Below, piece by piece: positions 37,161 to 48,030 of a stretch of DNA of 64,000 bases (positions are counted from its first letter, which is position 1; every line of letters begins with the position of its first letter). The notes under the pieces were generated by a model. It saw only the letters and a program-made list of their open reading frames with translations. It did no database searches and was not told the origin of the DNA. This DNA comes from Paucimonas lemoignei (GTDB lineage Bacteria; Pseudomonadota; Gammaproteobacteria; Pseudomonadales; Pseudomonadaceae). Position numbers and translations under genes: made by a program. The stretch spans positions 4,836,001 to 4,900,000 of the forward strand of contig LS483371.1 in the NCBI GenBank assembly GCA_900475325.1, given 5' to 3'.

Positions 37161-37394
37161 ATGGACTTTCTCTGGCCATTGTTCGATTCACGCCGTAACG
37201 ACCGTCACTACGCTCGCGTGGATGCCAGCGGTATCTGTCACGCGTTCAAACAATGCCGCCAGGCGCCACAAGGTCAGGACTGGGTGGAAATCACCGAGCA
37301 GAAACTCTCCTGGCTGGGCAGCCCGTTGCCCAACAGCGCCCGCGTCATCCCGCGCCCTGAGCGCTCGTCGCGACTGCGCCTGTATGCGGCGTGA
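37161..37394 (+). CDS. Small conserved protein, function unknown
   Basis: 77 aa from ATG 37161 (AGGAG at eight bases). A basic protein with no recognised domain: MDFLWPLFDSRRNDRHYARV at the start and an arginine-rich end. No cysteine pattern except one Cys in CHAFKQCRQ. Codon usage looks genuine. Its 5' end marks the left edge of a small variable region with a toxin-antitoxin pair. Confidence 0.6.
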   Translation: MDFLWPLFDSRRNDRHYARVDASGICHAFKQCRQAPQGQDWVEITEQKLSWLGSPLPNSARVIPRPERSSRLRLYAA

Positions 37395-37526
37395 GTGTGG
37401 CGCGATTGAGTGAAAGTGATGCGCCATGGAAGGCCCCAGAGACGCGTAGTCAAACTTCATTAAAAGTGAACACAGACAATTGGTCCTTGAGAGTCTAAAA
37501 TCTCCTGATCAAAAAGGAGGCTCCGA

Positions 37527-37718
37527 ATGAGCATTCAACTTTCCCCTATTGTTTCGGAATTCGAAACCGAAGAGCAGGCATCCAGCTATGACCAGTGGTT
37601 TCGTGCTCAGGTACAAGCAGCCATCGATGATCCTCGCCCGAACATCCCTCATGATCAGGTGATGGCCGAAATGCGTGAGCTCCTTGAAGCACAGCGGAAG
37701 ATGTCGAGTGCTGGTTGA
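37527..37718 (+). CDS. Type II antitoxin, RelB/StbD-like
   Basis: 63 aa, acidic. SEFETEEQASSYDQWFRAQV and a PRPNIPHDQVMAEMRELL segment resemble antitoxins of the stability-determinant type that accompany ParE toxins. It would bind and mask the toxin and repress the operon. AAAAGGAGGCTCCGA is a strong ribosome site. The stop overlaps the toxin GTG start by 11 bases. Confidence 0.85.
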   Translation: MSIQLSPIVSEFETEEQASSYDQWFRAQVQAAIDDPRPNIPHDQVMAEMRELLEAQRKMSSAG

Positions 37719-37989
37719 ATGGCGCCCAGCGGCGAGGCTTAACCTGAGCAAGATCCTGATTTACATTGGCGAACGCAACGCACGAGCGGCGATGGACCTG
37801 AACGCCGCCATTGAAGCAGCAACAACTGCCCTCCCGCAGCATCCTTACTTGTATCGGCATGGTCGAGTGCCTGGGACAAGGGAAATCGTGGTTCACCCCA
37901 ACTATCTCGTTGTATACCCAGTAACAGACCGGATCGAAATCCTGACAGTACTGCATGCCAGGCAGGAATATCCCCCAGCATCGCAATAG
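37708..37989 (+). CDS. ParE/RelE-family toxin
   Basis: 93 aa from a GTG at 37708 inside the antitoxin 3' end, with GGAAG eight bases upstream. The ParE pattern is WRPAARLNLSKILIYIGERN, then LPQHPYLYRHGRVPGTREIV and YLVVYPVTDRIEILTVLHAR at the end. Members of the ParE branch inhibit gyrase, RelE members cleave ribosomal mRNA; the YLVVY/VLHAR pattern favours ParE. Chromosomal copies may act as addiction modules. Confidence 0.87.
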   Translation: MLVEWRPAARLNLSKILIYIGERNARAAMDLNAAIEAATTALPQHPYLYRHGRVPGTREIVVHPNYLVVYPVTDRIEILTVLHARQEYPPASQ

Positions 37990-38145
37990 CAATCGTCGTT
38001 TCAAGATGGTCGAGCGTATCCAGCGAGCGGCGCAACCGCCTCACAGACCTTTAATTCTTGCGGCTTTCACCCTCTTCCCCGATAATCTTCGCCCGACTAT
38101 AAGGACGTCTCCTGATCGGGCCTCGCAGCACGGCTAATCCCCGGA

Positions 38146-38298
38146 TTAGCGCCTTCGTAACGCCCACAGAGAGCCGCCCACACAGGTCATTTGCACGCAG
38201 ATGTGCTCGTTGGTCGGCGCTGAAAGCTCGAAACTTTTCGAACCTTTGCTGCCCCTCGACGCCTTAATCTGCATGCAGTGATCTGCCGGTGCTGCCAT
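38146..38298 (-). CDS. Possible small protein of unknown function
   Basis: 50 aa from the ATG at 38298, which has AAGGG seven bases upstream; a GTG at 38361 would give 71 aa. Contains MAAPADHCMQIKASRGSKGS and three Cys/Met-rich positions (HICVQMTCVGG). No family recognised. Supported only by ribosome site and reading frame, so it could be spurious. Confidence 0.3.
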   Translation of the reverse strand: MAAPADHCMQIKASRGSKGSKSFELSAPTNEHICVQMTCVGGSLWALRRR

Positions 38299-38424
38299 CG
38301 TGCAGCCCTTTTTGAGGTTGAGATTCACGTTCCCAAAAGGACGTGAAAAAACGGGTTTCACTACTTCACAAGAGTGTGGCGAGCAAATGAACAGTTACGC
38401 GTTTGTAAATGCACCATTAGCATC

Positions 38425-38592
38425 TCACCCAGCCCCATTGCACAGGATCGAGCGCTGCTGCGCAGTCTCCACAACCGGAGCCTGAGGCCTGTCCGCTACG
38501 GATTTGGTTGCATAACCGGAAGCCTTGACGATAGTCGAATGGCTGACCGGACTGAAAAATGCGTTCATGCTGCCTTGATGAACCTCATTCAT
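38425..38592 (-). CDS. Possible small protein of unknown function
   Basis: 55 aa beginning MNEVHQGSMNAFFSPVSHST and ending with CNGAG. A GGAGG lies thirteen bases upstream, longer than usual. Codon choice is coding-like. It precedes the 50-aa frame in the same direction, so a small two-gene unit is possible, but nothing identifies a function. Confidence 0.3.
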   Translation of the reverse strand: MNEVHQGSMNAFFSPVSHSTIVKASGYATKSVADRPQAPVVETAQQRSILCNGAG

Positions 38593-38758
38593 GTCCGTTC
38601 GGTAGCCTCCGTTGAAATGCGAAGAATTGCGAAGAATCGGACATGCTGATCCTGGCCATGGTATCGGGGCACAACTTTGAACAAAGCCCCGCGACCAGGC
38701 ATCTGCCCTCGGGATCGTATGCCGTCAATTTGGTGCAGCAGATTTTGGAGACGCGTTA

Positions 38759-40267
38759 ATGGCGCATAACGAAGCAGTCGATGTGGTATTGGTTGGGGCA
38801 GGCATCATGAGTGCCACCCTCGCCGTACTGCTCAAGGAGCTCGACCCCGGCATCAAGCTGGAAGTCGTTGAGCTGATGGACTCAGGCGCTGCGGAGAGTT
38901 CCAACCCGTGGAACAACGCGGGCACCGGTCACGCCGGGCTGTGCGAGCTCAACTACACACCGCCGGGCACCGATGGCTCCATCGACATCAAAAAAGCCGT
39001 GCAGATCAACACCCAGTTTGAAGTCTCGAAACAGTTCTGGGCGTATCTGACCCAGCAAGGCACCTTCGGGTCCTCTAAGTCCTTTATCAGCCCGGTGCCC
39101 CACCTGAGCTTCGTGCAGGGCGAGAAAGGCGTTGCTTTTCTCAAGACCCGCTTCGAAGCCATGCACAAGCACCACGCGTTCTCGTCCATGGAATACACCG
39201 AAGACAAGGCCACCCTTGCCGAGTGGATGCCCCTGATGATGCCCGGCCGTCCTGCCGATGAGCAGATCGCCGCGACCCGGGTGATGAATGGTACGGATGT
39301 GAATTTCGGCAACCTGACCAACCAGTTGCTCAAGCACCTGACCAGCACACCCGATGCCCAGGTCAAATACTGCAAGCGTGTTACCGGCCTGAGCCGCAAA
39401 GGCACTGGCTGGAGCGTCACTATCAAGGACGTGAACAGCGGCAGCACCCGGGAAATCGACGCCAAGTTCGTGTTCCTCGGCGCTGGCGGCGCGGCCTTGC
39501 CACTGCTGCAGATGTCCGGCATTGAAGAAAGCAAAGGCTTCGGCGGCTTCCCGGTCAGCGGCCAGTGGCTGCGTTGCGATAACCCGGAAGTGGTCAAGCA
39601 TCACCAGGCCAAGGTTTACAGCCAGGCCGCGGTGGGTTCGCCGCCCATGTCCGTGCCACACCTGGACACCCGCGTGGTGGATGGCAAGAAATCGCTCCTG
39701 TTCGGACCGTATGCCGGTTTCACCACCAAGTTCCTCAAGCACGGCTCGTTCCTGGACTTACCGCTTTCGGTACGCGTGGCCAACATCAAGCCGATGCTCG
39801 CCGTGGCCCGCGACAACATGGACCTGACCAAATACCTGGTCAGCGAAGTCATGCAGTCGATGGAGCAACGTCTCGAATCGCTGCGTCGCTTCTATCCAGA
39901 AGCCAAGGCTGAAGACTGGCGCCTGGAAGTGGCCGGTCAGCGAGTGCAGATCATCAAGAAGGACCCGAAGAAAGGCGGGGTCCTGCAGTTCGGCACCGAG
40001 TTGGTGTCGGCCAAGGACGGTTCATTGGCAGCGCTGCTGGGTGCTTCGCCGGGCGCATCGGTGACGGTCTCGATCATGCTGGACTTGATCGAACGCTGCT
40101 TCCCGGAAAAAACCCACGGTGCCTGGGCCGCCAAACTCAACGAGATATTCCCGGCGCGGGAAAAAGCTCTGGAGACCGACGCCCAGCTGTACGAGCGCGT
40201 CAGCACCCAGAACAACGAACGCCTGGAACTGGTTGAGAAACACAGCGAACCGCAAAGCTTCGCGTGA
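38759..40267 (+). CDS. mqo: Malate:quinone oxidoreductase
   Basis: 502 aa. FAD-binding [19 protein letters not shown] at the N terminus, the family motif [20 protein letters not shown], and [11 protein letters not shown] in the middle. The enzyme oxidises malate to oxaloacetate at the inner-membrane face and reduces quinone, replacing or supplementing malate dehydrogenase in the TCA cycle. Pseudomonads often carry two mqo copies, so this may be one of two. A terminator follows. Confidence 0.96.
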   Translation: MAHNEAVDVVLVGAGIMSATLAVLLKELDPGIKLEVVELMDSGAAESSNPWNNAGTGHAGLCELNYTPPGTDGSIDIKKAVQINTQFEVSKQFWAYLTQQGTFGSSKSFISPVPHLSFVQGEKGVAFLKTRFEAMHKHHAFSSMEYTEDKATLAEWMPLMMPGRPADEQIAATRVMNGTDVNFGNLTNQLLKHLTSTPDAQVKYCKRVTGLSRKGTGWSVTIKDVNSGSTREIDAKFVFLGAGGAALPLLQMSGIEESKGFGGFPVSGQWLRCDNPEVVKHHQAKVYSQAAVGSPPMSVPHLDTRVVDGKKSLLFGPYAGFTTKFLKHGSFLDLPLSVRVANIKPMLAVARDNMDLTKYLVSEVMQSMEQRLESLRRFYPEAKAEDWRLEVAGQRVQIIKKDPKKGGVLQFGTELVSAKDGSLAALLGASPGASVTVSIMLDLIERCFPEKTHGAWAAKLNEIFPAREKALETDAQLYERVSTQNNERLELVEKHSEPQSFA

Positions 40268-40279
40268 TATATGCCCCAT

Positions 40280-40307
40280 AAAAAAACGCCCCTCGGGGCG
40301 TTTTTTT
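40280..40307. terminator. Bidirectional terminator between mqo and the PA4642-type gene
   Basis: ACGCCCC-TC-GGGGCGT stem flanked by A7 and T7, able to act in both directions between convergent genes. Confidence 0.93.
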
Positions 40308-40332
40308 ATGGCTGAGCAATTTCAGCAGAAGC

Positions 40333-40620
40333 TTAACCGCGAGCTTTCTCGACCAACGCGATGTAGTCCTCAGCGTTGCGCTGATCCTTGATCGTGGCGA
40401 TGAAGTCATTGCCGTGCTCGTCCTTGCCATCCAGGTCGTAGCCTGCTTCCAGGAAGAACACCAGGAAACGCTCGAAATCATCGACCCGCAGGCCACGGTA
40501 AGCCTTGATCAGCTTGTGCAGCGACGGCGATGTAGCATCAACCGGTTCGAACGCCAGGAACTGCTTGACCTGCTCATCGCCGATTTCGTCACCAATCAAC
40601 TGCTTCTTATCTTTACGCAT
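40333..40620 (-). CDS. PA4642-type conserved Pseudomonas protein
   Basis: 95 aa from ATG 40620 (GGAG six bases upstream). Acidic protein with the conserved core SPSLHKLIKAYRGLRVDDFE and FLVFFLEAGYDLDGKDEHGN. Always found convergent to mqo in Pseudomonas as far as I recall. No catalytic motif. The helical pattern suggests a small adaptor or regulator; function unknown. Confidence 0.8.
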   Translation of the reverse strand: MRKDKKQLIGDEIGDEQVKQFLAFEPVDATSPSLHKLIKAYRGLRVDDFERFLVFFLEAGYDLDGKDEHGNDFIATIKDQRNAEDYIALVEKARG

Positions 40621-40687
40621 TGCGTGCTCCAACAGGATCGCGGACAGGTTAATCGGCGGGCAGTTTACCCCCGGCCCCGCTCAAGGC

Positions 40688-41176
40688 TCAACGAGAACGC
40701 ACGGCACCGGTGTGCAAATCAGCCCAGACATGACCGTTGGCGTAGCTCAAGAACTGGCAATAGAGTTTTTCGTTGCGCAGCAGGTCCATCAGCGTGCGGT
40801 ATTGAGCTACTGGGTAATACAGATTCAGGATTCGGGTCTTGTCGTCGAAAACCGGCTTTTTCAGGCTTTTGCTTTCGCTGTCGAAATGGATCAGCACTTC
40901 GCTGATGGTCCCGCCTTTGTTCATTGGCTTGCCCTTAAGGCGCAGCAAGACGGGCGACGTGACCGGAATGGGGGCCTGGTTGGATTGACGCTGGTTGCCC
41001 ACCACCACCGAATATTCGGTGATCTGCAGCAATTGCTGCTGCTCAGGCTCGCCTTCGCGCAGATTGAGATCATCAGGCGGCAGGTACTGCGCGTGCATTG
41101 GCTCGGCTGAAACAGGCGCTGCCAACGGCAAGGTGCACAGCAGAGCCAGCACAGCGCTACGGATCAAGAACATCAT
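40688..41176 (-). CDS. Exported conserved hypothetical protein
   Basis: 162 aa from the ATG at 41176 (GGAAG at six bases). A signal peptide (SAVLALLCTLPLAAPVSAEP) is clear. The mature part has a beta-rich TEYSVVVGNQRQ and VLLRLKGKPMNKGG stretch and ends WADLHTGAVRSR. No family recognised. Periplasmic. Separated from the PA4642-type gene by about 70 bases and likely in the same transcript. Confidence 0.7.
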   Translation of the reverse strand: MMFLIRSAVLALLCTLPLAAPVSAEPMHAQYLPPDDLNLREGEPEQQQLLQITEYSVVVGNQRQSNQAPIPVTSPVLLRLKGKPMNKGGTISEVLIHFDSESKSLKKPVFDDKTRILNLYYPVAQYRTLMDLLRNEKLYCQFLSYANGHVWADLHTGAVRSR

Positions 41177-41231
41177 GTCGACTTCCCGCAAGGACTGGGC
41201 TGGCACTTTAGCATGCCGGATGAAGCTGATC

Positions 41232-41305
41232 TGTAGGAGCTGTCGAAGGCTGCGAAAGCGGTTTTCCTGACAAGACGCCGTTCGCAGCCTGCGGCAGCGC
41301 CTACA
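41232..41305. repeat. Inverted REP pair, GTAGGAGCTG family
   Basis: TGTAGGAGCTGTCGAAGGCT and an imperfect right arm GCAGCCTGCGGCAGCGCCTA. A further REP arm of the CCAACTTGTTGGCG type lies alone at about 41366-41394. Confidence 0.85.
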
Positions 41306-41413
41306 GGAACGTGGTGTGTCTGGAAGGTTGCAGTCCTTGTTCGCGAGGCAGTTCGTCTGATCCACCGCCTCGCCAACAAGTTGGCTCCTACAGAGGTTTC
41401 GTCAACAGGTGAA

Positions 41414-41971
41414 TTACATCCCCTTCACCGCGTAAATCCCCGCCGCATTACGCCAGTAACCTTTGTAATCCATGCCATAACCAAAGATGAAACGGTCGAT
41501 GCACGGCAGGCCGACGAAGTCTGCCTTCAGGTCCGGGCGGGCCTTGCGGTCGTGGTCTTTGTCGATCAGCACGGCGGTGTGCACGGCACGGGCGCCTGCA
41601 TGTTTGCAGAAGTCGATGATCGCGCCCAGGGTGTGACCTTCATCGAGGATGTCGTCGATGATCAGCACGTCGCGGTCAATGAACGAGACTTCCGGCTTGG
41701 CCTTCCAGAACAGGTCGCCGCCGCTGGTTTCGTTGCGATAACGGGTAGCGTGCAGGTAGGACGCTTCCAGCGGAAAGTTCAGATGCGTCAGCAGCTTGCC
41801 GGTGAAGATCAGCCCGCCATTCATCACGCAGAACACCACTGGGTTGCGCTCGGCCAGCTCGGCGTTGATCTGCGCACCGACTCGGGCGATGGCAGCTTCG
41901 ACTTCAGCCTCTGTGTACAGGCAGTCAGCCTCGCGCATGATTTGACGGATATGCTCGAGATCAGCAGACAT
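41414..41971 (-). CDS. hpt: Hypoxanthine-guanine phosphoribosyltransferase
   Basis: 185 aa from ATG 41971 (TTGGAGAG upstream). The PRPP-binding motif is DVLIIDDILDEGHTL. Flexible-loop residues RYRNETSGG and KPEV are also present. It salvages hypoxanthine and guanine to IMP and GMP in the cytoplasm. Divergent from upp-uraA, together making a base-salvage cluster. Confidence 0.94.
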   Translation of the reverse strand: MSADLEHIRQIMREADCLYTEAEVEAAIARVGAQINAELAERNPVVFCVMNGGLIFTGKLLTHLNFPLEASYLHATRYRNETSGGDLFWKAKPEVSFIDRDVLIIDDILDEGHTLGAIIDFCKHAGARAVHTAVLIDKDHDRKARPDLKADFVGLPCIDRFIFGYGMDYKGYWRNAAGIYAVKGM

Positions 41972-42158
41972 GACGCTCTCCAAGGGGGGCAGTGTAAGAA
42001 AAGCGGGCAAAGGTACGCATCCGCAGAAGTCAGGGCAAGCAATTCTGGACTAACGTGTCAGGATTCGTCCGAAAACGCCGCACGCCGTGTAGGACAGTAC
42101 CAGCTGAATAGATTAACCTAGGCCGCTTTTTTTGCCCCTCCGCCGGAGCTTTATTCCT

Positions 42159-42797
42159 ATGCCTATCCGTGAGATCCGTCACCCGCTGATCCGCCATAAA
42201 CTCGGCCTCATGCGCCGCGCCGACATCAGCACCAAGAATTTCCGTGAGCTGGCTCAGGAAGTGGGTTCGCTGCTCACTTATGAAGCCACCGCTGACCTGC
42301 CGCTGGAAACCTACGACATTCAAGGTTGGGCCGGTACGGTCTCGGTCGAAAAAATCGCCGGCAAGAAAATCACCGTGGTGCCAATCCTGCGCGCCGGTAT
42401 CGGCATGCTCGACGGCGTGCTCAGCCTGATCCCGGGCGCCAAGGTCAGCGCCGTGGGCGTGGCCCGCAACGAAGAAACCCTGGAAGCGCACACCTACCTG
42501 GAAAAACTGGTCCCGGAAATCGACGAACGTCTGGCGATGATCATCGACCCGATGCTGGCCACCGGCGGCTCGATGGTTGCCACCATCAACCTGTTGAAAA
42601 AAGCCGGCTGCAAGGAAATCCGCGCCATGGTGCTGGTTGCCGCGCCAGAAGGTATCGCGGTGGTGGAAGCCGCCCACCCCGATGTGATCATCTACACCGC
42701 GTCCATCGATGAACGCCTGAACGAACACGGCTACATCATTCCGGGCCTTGGCGATGCCGGTGACAAGATCTTCGGCACCAAGCAGAAGGACGCGTAA
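42159..42797 (+). CDS. upp: Uracil phosphoribosyltransferase
   Basis: 212 aa from ATG 42159 ([20 protein letters not shown] is the standard start; the frame extends nine codons upstream). PRPP motif [13 protein letters not shown], uracil site [16 protein letters not shown]. It converts uracil plus PRPP to UMP, and needs the uptake by the next gene. The stop overlaps the uraA start by one base (TAATG), so the pair is translationally coupled. Confidence 0.96.
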   Translation: MPIREIRHPLIRHKLGLMRRADISTKNFRELAQEVGSLLTYEATADLPLETYDIQGWAGTVSVEKIAGKKITVVPILRAGIGMLDGVLSLIPGAKVSAVGVARNEETLEAHTYLEKLVPEIDERLAMIIDPMLATGGSMVATINLLKKAGCKEIRAMVLVAAPEGIAVVEAAHPDVIIYTASIDERLNEHGYIIPGLGDAGDKIFGTKQKDA

Positions 42798-44074
42798 TGA
42801 AGCAGGACGAGTTCAACGATCCACTGTGGCGCACGGTTTTGTCCGGTGCACAGATGCTCTTCGTGGCGTTCGGCGCACTGGTGCTGATGCCGCTGATCAC
42901 CGGGCTGGATCCTAACGTTGCGCTGTTCACCGCCGGCCTGGGCACCTTGCTGTTCCAGATCGTCACAGGGCGTCAGGTGCCGGTGTTCCTGGCTTCGAGC
43001 TTTGCCTTCATCACGCCGATCATCCTTGCCAAGGGCCAGTTCGGCCTCGCCGCGACCATGGGCGGTGTGATGGCGGCAGGTTTCGTCTACACCTTCCTCG
43101 GCCTTGCAGTGAAGATCAAAGGCACCGGTTTTATCGACCGCTTGCTGCCGCCCGTGGTGATTGGCCCGGTGATCATCTCCATCGGCCTGGCCATGGCGCC
43201 GATTGCCGCCAACATGGCGATGGGCAAGAGCGGTGACGGTGCGGAGCTGATCCCGTACAAGATTGCCATGTGGATCTCGATGCCTGCACTGCTGACCACG
43301 TTGGTCGTGGCGGTCTTCGGCAAAGGCATTTTCCGCCTCGTGCCGATCATCTCTGGCGTGCTGGTGGGCTTTGCCCTGGCGTTCTATTTCGGCGTAGTCG
43401 ATACCGCGAAAATTGCCGCCGCCCCTTGGCTGGCGATTCCAGCGTTTACGGCTCCAGAATTCAACTGGCAGGCGATTCTGTTCATCGTGCCAGTCGCCCT
43501 GGCGCCCGCCATCGAGCACATCGGCGGCGTGATTGCCGTGGGCAGCGTGACCGGTCGTGATTACCTGAAAAAGCCAGGCCTGCATCGCACGCTGTTCGGT
43601 GACGGGATTGCCACCACCGCTGCTGGCCTGTTCGGTGGTCCGCCAAATACCACCTACGCCGAAGTCACGGGCGCGGTGATGCTGACCAAGAACTACAACC
43701 CGAAAATCATGACCTGGGCGGCGATCTTCGCCATCAGCCTGGCCTTCATCGGCAAGTTCGGCGCGCTGCTGCAGAGCATTCCGGTGCCAGTCATGGGCGG
43801 GATTCTCTGCCTGTTGTTCGGTTCGATTGCGGCAGTGGGGATGAACACGCTGATTCGTCACAAGGTCGATCTGGCCGAAGCGCGCAACCTGGTGATCGTT
43901 TCAGTGACGTTGGTGTTTGGTATCGGCGGTGTGCTGATCGGCACCGGCACCGGCCCGGATGATTTCGGCCTCAAAGGCATTGCTTTGTGCGCCGTGACCG
44001 CCATCGCGTTGAACCTGTTGCTGCCGGGTAATGATGGGTGGAAGAACAAGCATCTGGATGATCAGTTGCCGTAG
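42797..44074 (+). CDS. uraA: Uracil:proton symporter
   Basis: 425 aa with about fourteen hydrophobic segments, NCS2/NAT family. Signature residues include VALAPAIEHIGGVIAVGSVT and NTTYAEVTGAVMLT. It imports uracil for the phosphoribosyltransferase encoded upstream. Translationally coupled by TAATG. Ends before a REP cluster. Confidence 0.95.
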   Translation: MKQDEFNDPLWRTVLSGAQMLFVAFGALVLMPLITGLDPNVALFTAGLGTLLFQIVTGRQVPVFLASSFAFITPIILAKGQFGLAATMGGVMAAGFVYTFLGLAVKIKGTGFIDRLLPPVVIGPVIISIGLAMAPIAANMAMGKSGDGAELIPYKIAMWISMPALLTTLVVAVFGKGIFRLVPIISGVLVGFALAFYFGVVDTAKIAAAPWLAIPAFTAPEFNWQAILFIVPVALAPAIEHIGGVIAVGSVTGRDYLKKPGLHRTLFGDGIATTAAGLFGGPPNTTYAEVTGAVMLTKNYNPKIMTWAAIFAISLAFIGKFGALLQSIPVPVMGGILCLLFGSIAAVGMNTLIRHKVDLAEARNLVIVSVTLVFGIGGVLIGTGTGPDDFGLKGIALCAVTAIALNLLLPGNDGWKNKHLDDQLP

Positions 44075-44100
44075 CGGTCATTGATCGCCGGGATGAGACC

Positions 44101-44191
44101 TGTGGGAGCGAATTCATTCGCGAATAGGCCATTACAATCGACACATATTTGTCGACAGTGATAATGCTTTCGCGAATGAATTCGCTCTCAG
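44101..44191. repeat. Inverted REP pair, GTGGGAGCGAATTC family, decayed right end
   Basis: Right arm ends TTCGCTCTCAG instead of TTCGCTCCCAC, so the stem is broken at its outer end. The spacer has GTCGACACATATTTGTCGAC, an internal dyad. Confidence 0.85.
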
Positions 44192-44208
44192 GGCCTGGCC
44201 CTAATCCC

Positions 44209-44317
44209 TGTGGGAGCGAGCTTGCTCGCGAAGGCAATGTTCCTGCCCGCAGACATATATTTGGATGTCACGGCCTCTTCGCGAGCAAGGTGGGACGCCA
44301 CCCCGGTCGCTCCCACA
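44209..44317. repeat. Composite REP pair, asymmetric form
   Basis: Same organisation as at 36161: left arm GTGGGAGCGAGCTTGCTCGC, right arm GCGAGCAAGGTGGGACGCCA then CCCCGGTCGCTCCCAC. Confidence 0.88.
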
Positions 44318-44337
44318 GGGTGAGTGCGTTAAGGTGC

Positions 44338-45363
44338 TTACAACATCAACGGCGCCCGCTCACACAGCTTGCTCAACGCCGCCGCCCAGTGCGGGTCGTC
44401 GTTCAGGCAAGGGATCAGTGTCAGCTCCTCGCCCCCCGCTTCCTTGAATTGCTCGGCACCACGGTCGCCGATCTCTTCCAGCGTCTCGATGCAGTCGGCG
44501 ACAAATGCCGGGCACATCACCAGCAACTTTTTCACGCCCTGAGCGGCCAGCTCTTCCAGATGCGCTTCGGTGTAGGGTTCGATCCATTTCGCGCGGCCCA
44601 GCCGTGACTGGAAAGACACCGACCACTTGCCATCCGGGATACCCATGAGTTTGGCGAAGGCCTCTGCCGACTGGATGCACTGCGCGCGATAACAGGTGGC
44701 GAGCACCTCAGGCGGCGCGGTTTTGCAGCAATCCGGGCCTTTGAGGCAGTGGTTACGGGTGGGGTCGAGCTTGAGCAAATGGCGCTCAGGCAAACCATGA
44801 AAGCTCAACAACAGATGATCATGAGGCTGCTGCAAATGCGGGCGCACGCTGTCGACCAGCGCCTGCACATACTCCGGCTGATCGTAGAAGGCCTGCAACA
44901 CTGAGAAGTTGACCTTCATCGACTTGGCCTTGACCACCCGCTTGGCCTCTTCGATCACCGTGGTCACCGTGCTGTCGGCAAACTGCGGATACAACGGCGC
45001 CAGCGTGATGTTGGTAATCCCTTGGGAAGTCAGGCGCGTGAGCACCGTTTCAATGGACGGCTCGCCATAACGCATGGCCAATTCCACCGGGCCACGGGTC
45101 CACTCCTGGGTCATCGCCTGCTGAAGGCGCTTGCTCAAGACCACCAGTGGCGAGCCTTCATCCCACCAGATGGATGCATAGGCATGGGCCGACTGTTCCG
45201 GGCGCTTGACCAGGATCAGCGACACCAGCAGCCGACGCACCGGCCACGGCAGGTCAATGACGTAAGGGTCCATCAGGAACTGATTGAGATAACTGCGGAC
45301 ATCGCCCACAGCAGTCGAGGCTGGCGACCCCAGGTTAACCAGCAACAGGGCGTGATCGGTCAT
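44338..45363 (-). CDS. hemH: Ferrochelatase
   Basis: 341 aa. The catalytic His is in [19 protein letters not shown] and the metal-site Glu in [14 protein letters not shown]. It inserts Fe2+ into protoporphyrin IX, the last haem step, at the inner-membrane face. Cysteines in [20 protein letters not shown] resemble those of related gamma-proteobacterial enzymes. Downstream of the TIGR01777 gene and separated by 8 bases, so probably co-transcribed. Confidence 0.96.
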   Translation of the reverse strand: MTDHALLLVNLGSPASTAVGDVRSYLNQFLMDPYVIDLPWPVRRLLVSLILVKRPEQSAHAYASIWWDEGSPLVVLSKRLQQAMTQEWTRGPVELAMRYGEPSIETVLTRLTSQGITNITLAPLYPQFADSTVTTVIEEAKRVVKAKSMKVNFSVLQAFYDQPEYVQALVDSVRPHLQQPHDHLLLSFHGLPERHLLKLDPTRNHCLKGPDCCKTAPPEVLATCYRAQCIQSAEAFAKLMGIPDGKWSVSFQSRLGRAKWIEPYTEAHLEELAAQGVKKLLVMCPAFVADCIETLEEIGDRGAEQFKEAGGEELTLIPCLNDDPHWAAALSKLCERAPLML

Positions 45364-45371
45364 GCAGGTTC

Positions 45372-46268
45372 CTAATTCAATAAGTCGTTCAAAGCATCAT
45401 GCAATTGAGTAAATCTGAAACTGAAGCCAGCCTCTTCCAGGCGCGCAGGCCGGGCACGCTGGCCACCGAGCAACAGGACTGACAATTCGCCCATCAATAT
45501 TTTCAGCGCCAGACCGGGCAACGGCATGAACGCAGGCCGATGCAACACCGCCGCCAGTGCCTTGGCGAAGTCACTGTTGCGCGCGGGTGAAGGAGCGCAA
45601 AGATTATAGGGCCCCTGAGCGTCGCTCTGGTTCAACAGGAATTCTATTGCGGCAATTTGATCCTGGATGTGAATCCACGGCATCCATTGCCGACCGTTGC
45701 CAATCGGGCCGCCCATGCCGAACTTGAACGGCAGCAGCAGGCGTTGCAGAAAACCGCCCTGATCGGACAGCACCAGCCCGGTGCGGATAATCACCACCCG
45801 AACCCCGAGGGCTTGCGCGCGTTGCGCGGTTTCTTCCCAGGCGCCGCACAAATGGCTGGCGAAATCCTCTTTGACCGGCTGGGCAGTTTCATCCAGCTCA
45901 CGCTCGCCGCCATCGCCGTACCAGCCCACGGCCGAACCGCTGATCATCACCTGCGGCTTTTGCTCGCGCTGCTCCATCCAGGCCAATAGCTGCTCGGTCA
46001 GGCCAATACGGCTGTCCCACAACAGCGTGCGGCGTTTGCGGGTCCAGGGACGGTCAGCAATGGGCGCGCCTGCCAGGTTGATCAGCGCGTCCACCGGCTG
46101 ATCGCCAAGGTCATTAAGGTGCGCAACGCCTCGAACCGTGTCGCCGCACAGACGCGGGACCTCCTCGGGCCTGCGGCTCCAGACGGTCAATTGGTGTCCC
46201 TGTTGGCTCAGGCGCTGGCAGAGCTGGCGCCCTATCAACCCAGTACCGCCGGTCAGCAATATGTGCAT
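45372..46268 (-). CDS. TIGR01777 (YfcH-like) epimerase-family protein
   Basis: 298 aa. An NAD(P)-binding [14 protein letters not shown] start and the family motifs [15 protein letters not shown] and [13 protein letters not shown]-terminal DUF1731 domain ([20 protein letters not shown]). SDR-type fold, predicted sugar-nucleotide epimerase, but no substrate is established. AGGAAACCTGCC precedes the ATG. First gene of the unit with hemH. Confidence 0.9.
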   Translation of the reverse strand: MHILLTGGTGLIGRQLCQRLSQQGHQLTVWSRRPEEVPRLCGDTVRGVAHLNDLGDQPVDALINLAGAPIADRPWTRKRRTLLWDSRIGLTEQLLAWMEQREQKPQVMISGSAVGWYGDGGERELDETAQPVKEDFASHLCGAWEETAQRAQALGVRVVIIRTGLVLSDQGGFLQRLLLPFKFGMGGPIGNGRQWMPWIHIQDQIAAIEFLLNQSDAQGPYNLCAPSPARNSDFAKALAAVLHRPAFMPLPGLALKILMGELSVLLLGGQRARPARLEEAGFSFRFTQLHDALNDLLN

Positions 46269-46517
46269 GGCAGGTTTCCTTGCGTGGCGTTCGGGAGCGT
46301 TGCGTAGTCTATTTTTTATGGCCGGTTGTGTTCATGGATGCAGATTATCTCTAGCGGCATCTTCAACATCACATCCTTGCAACAACAATAGGCCAAACCT
46401 GCGTGGGCATGAAGCGAACCACCCGTTCGGATAGTTGCTCAAGCCCTTCAGGTATCAGATTTTAGGCTCGTGCCGTACGAGACAGGCGCTGCGAATCCGC
46501 ATGAGATCGCAGCAAGT
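46269..46517. other. Intergenic region upstream of the LitR-type site
   Basis: Divergent region between the epimerase and FAD-oxidoreductase genes; no gene seen. It continues into an operator-like site at 46518. Confidence 0.4.
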
Positions 46518-46541
46518 TATACCAAAAAACAATATTGTACA
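46518..46541 (+). promoter_or_regulatory. LitR/PplR-like operator before the FAD oxidoreductase gene
   Basis: TATACC-N12-TGTACA at 46518-46541, one mismatch from T(G/A)TACA-N12-TGTA(C/T)A. It overlaps a candidate -35 TTGTAC (46535-46540) with -10 TAGTCT at 46558 (17-base spacing). The consensus is from P. putida class II LitR work as I recall it. Confidence 0.65.
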
Positions 46542-46549
46542 GGTTTTAA

Positions 46550-47787
<1,238 letters not shown>

Positions 47788-47847
47788 CTGTGTAGGAGCT
47801 GCCGTTCCGCCTTCGACGCCGATCTATACGGCAGCAAACACGGGACC

Positions 47848-47972
47848 TGTGGGAGCGACCGGGGTGGCGATCCACCTGGCTCGCGAAAGCAATTTTCCTG
47901 CCTGCAGAAATATATGCAAATGTCCCGGCCTCTTCGCGGGCAAGGTGGATCGCCACCCCGGTCGCTCCCACA
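47848..47972. repeat. Composite REP pair, symmetric long-arm form
   Basis: Both arms are long: left GTGGGAGCGACCGGGGTGGC then GATCCACCTGGCTCGCGAA, right the reverse complement CGCGGGCAAGGTGGATCGCC then ACCCCGGTCGCTCCCAC. This is the symmetric counterpart of the asymmetric pairs at 36161 and 44209. Confidence 0.88.
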
Positions 47973-48006
47973 GGAAATCACCAGGCCCGCAACCTCATAC
48001 AAACCC

Positions 48007-48030
48007 TATACAAATGATTTGACTTGTACA
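48007..48030 (+). promoter_or_regulatory. LitR/PplR-like operator 1
   Basis: TATACA-N12-TGTACA, an exact match to T(G/A)TACA-N12-TGTA(C/T)A. It covers the -35 hexamer of the photolyase-operon promoter. Confidence 0.8.

Larger units (their letters stand above)
37990..38758. other. Unexplained gap between the toxin gene and mqo
   Basis: 769 bases. No recognised gene; two small minus-strand frames (below) are the only candidates. An inverted repeat GCTAATCC/GGATTAGC is at 38133-38150. The last 100 bases upstream of mqo should hold its promoter. This is the most gene-poor and least conserved-looking stretch of the window. Confidence 0.5.

Noticed and set aside
37739..38044. Minus-strand 101-aa frame across the toxin 3' end
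   Set aside because: Antisense to the ParE-type toxin; no conserved features despite coding-like residues at its start.
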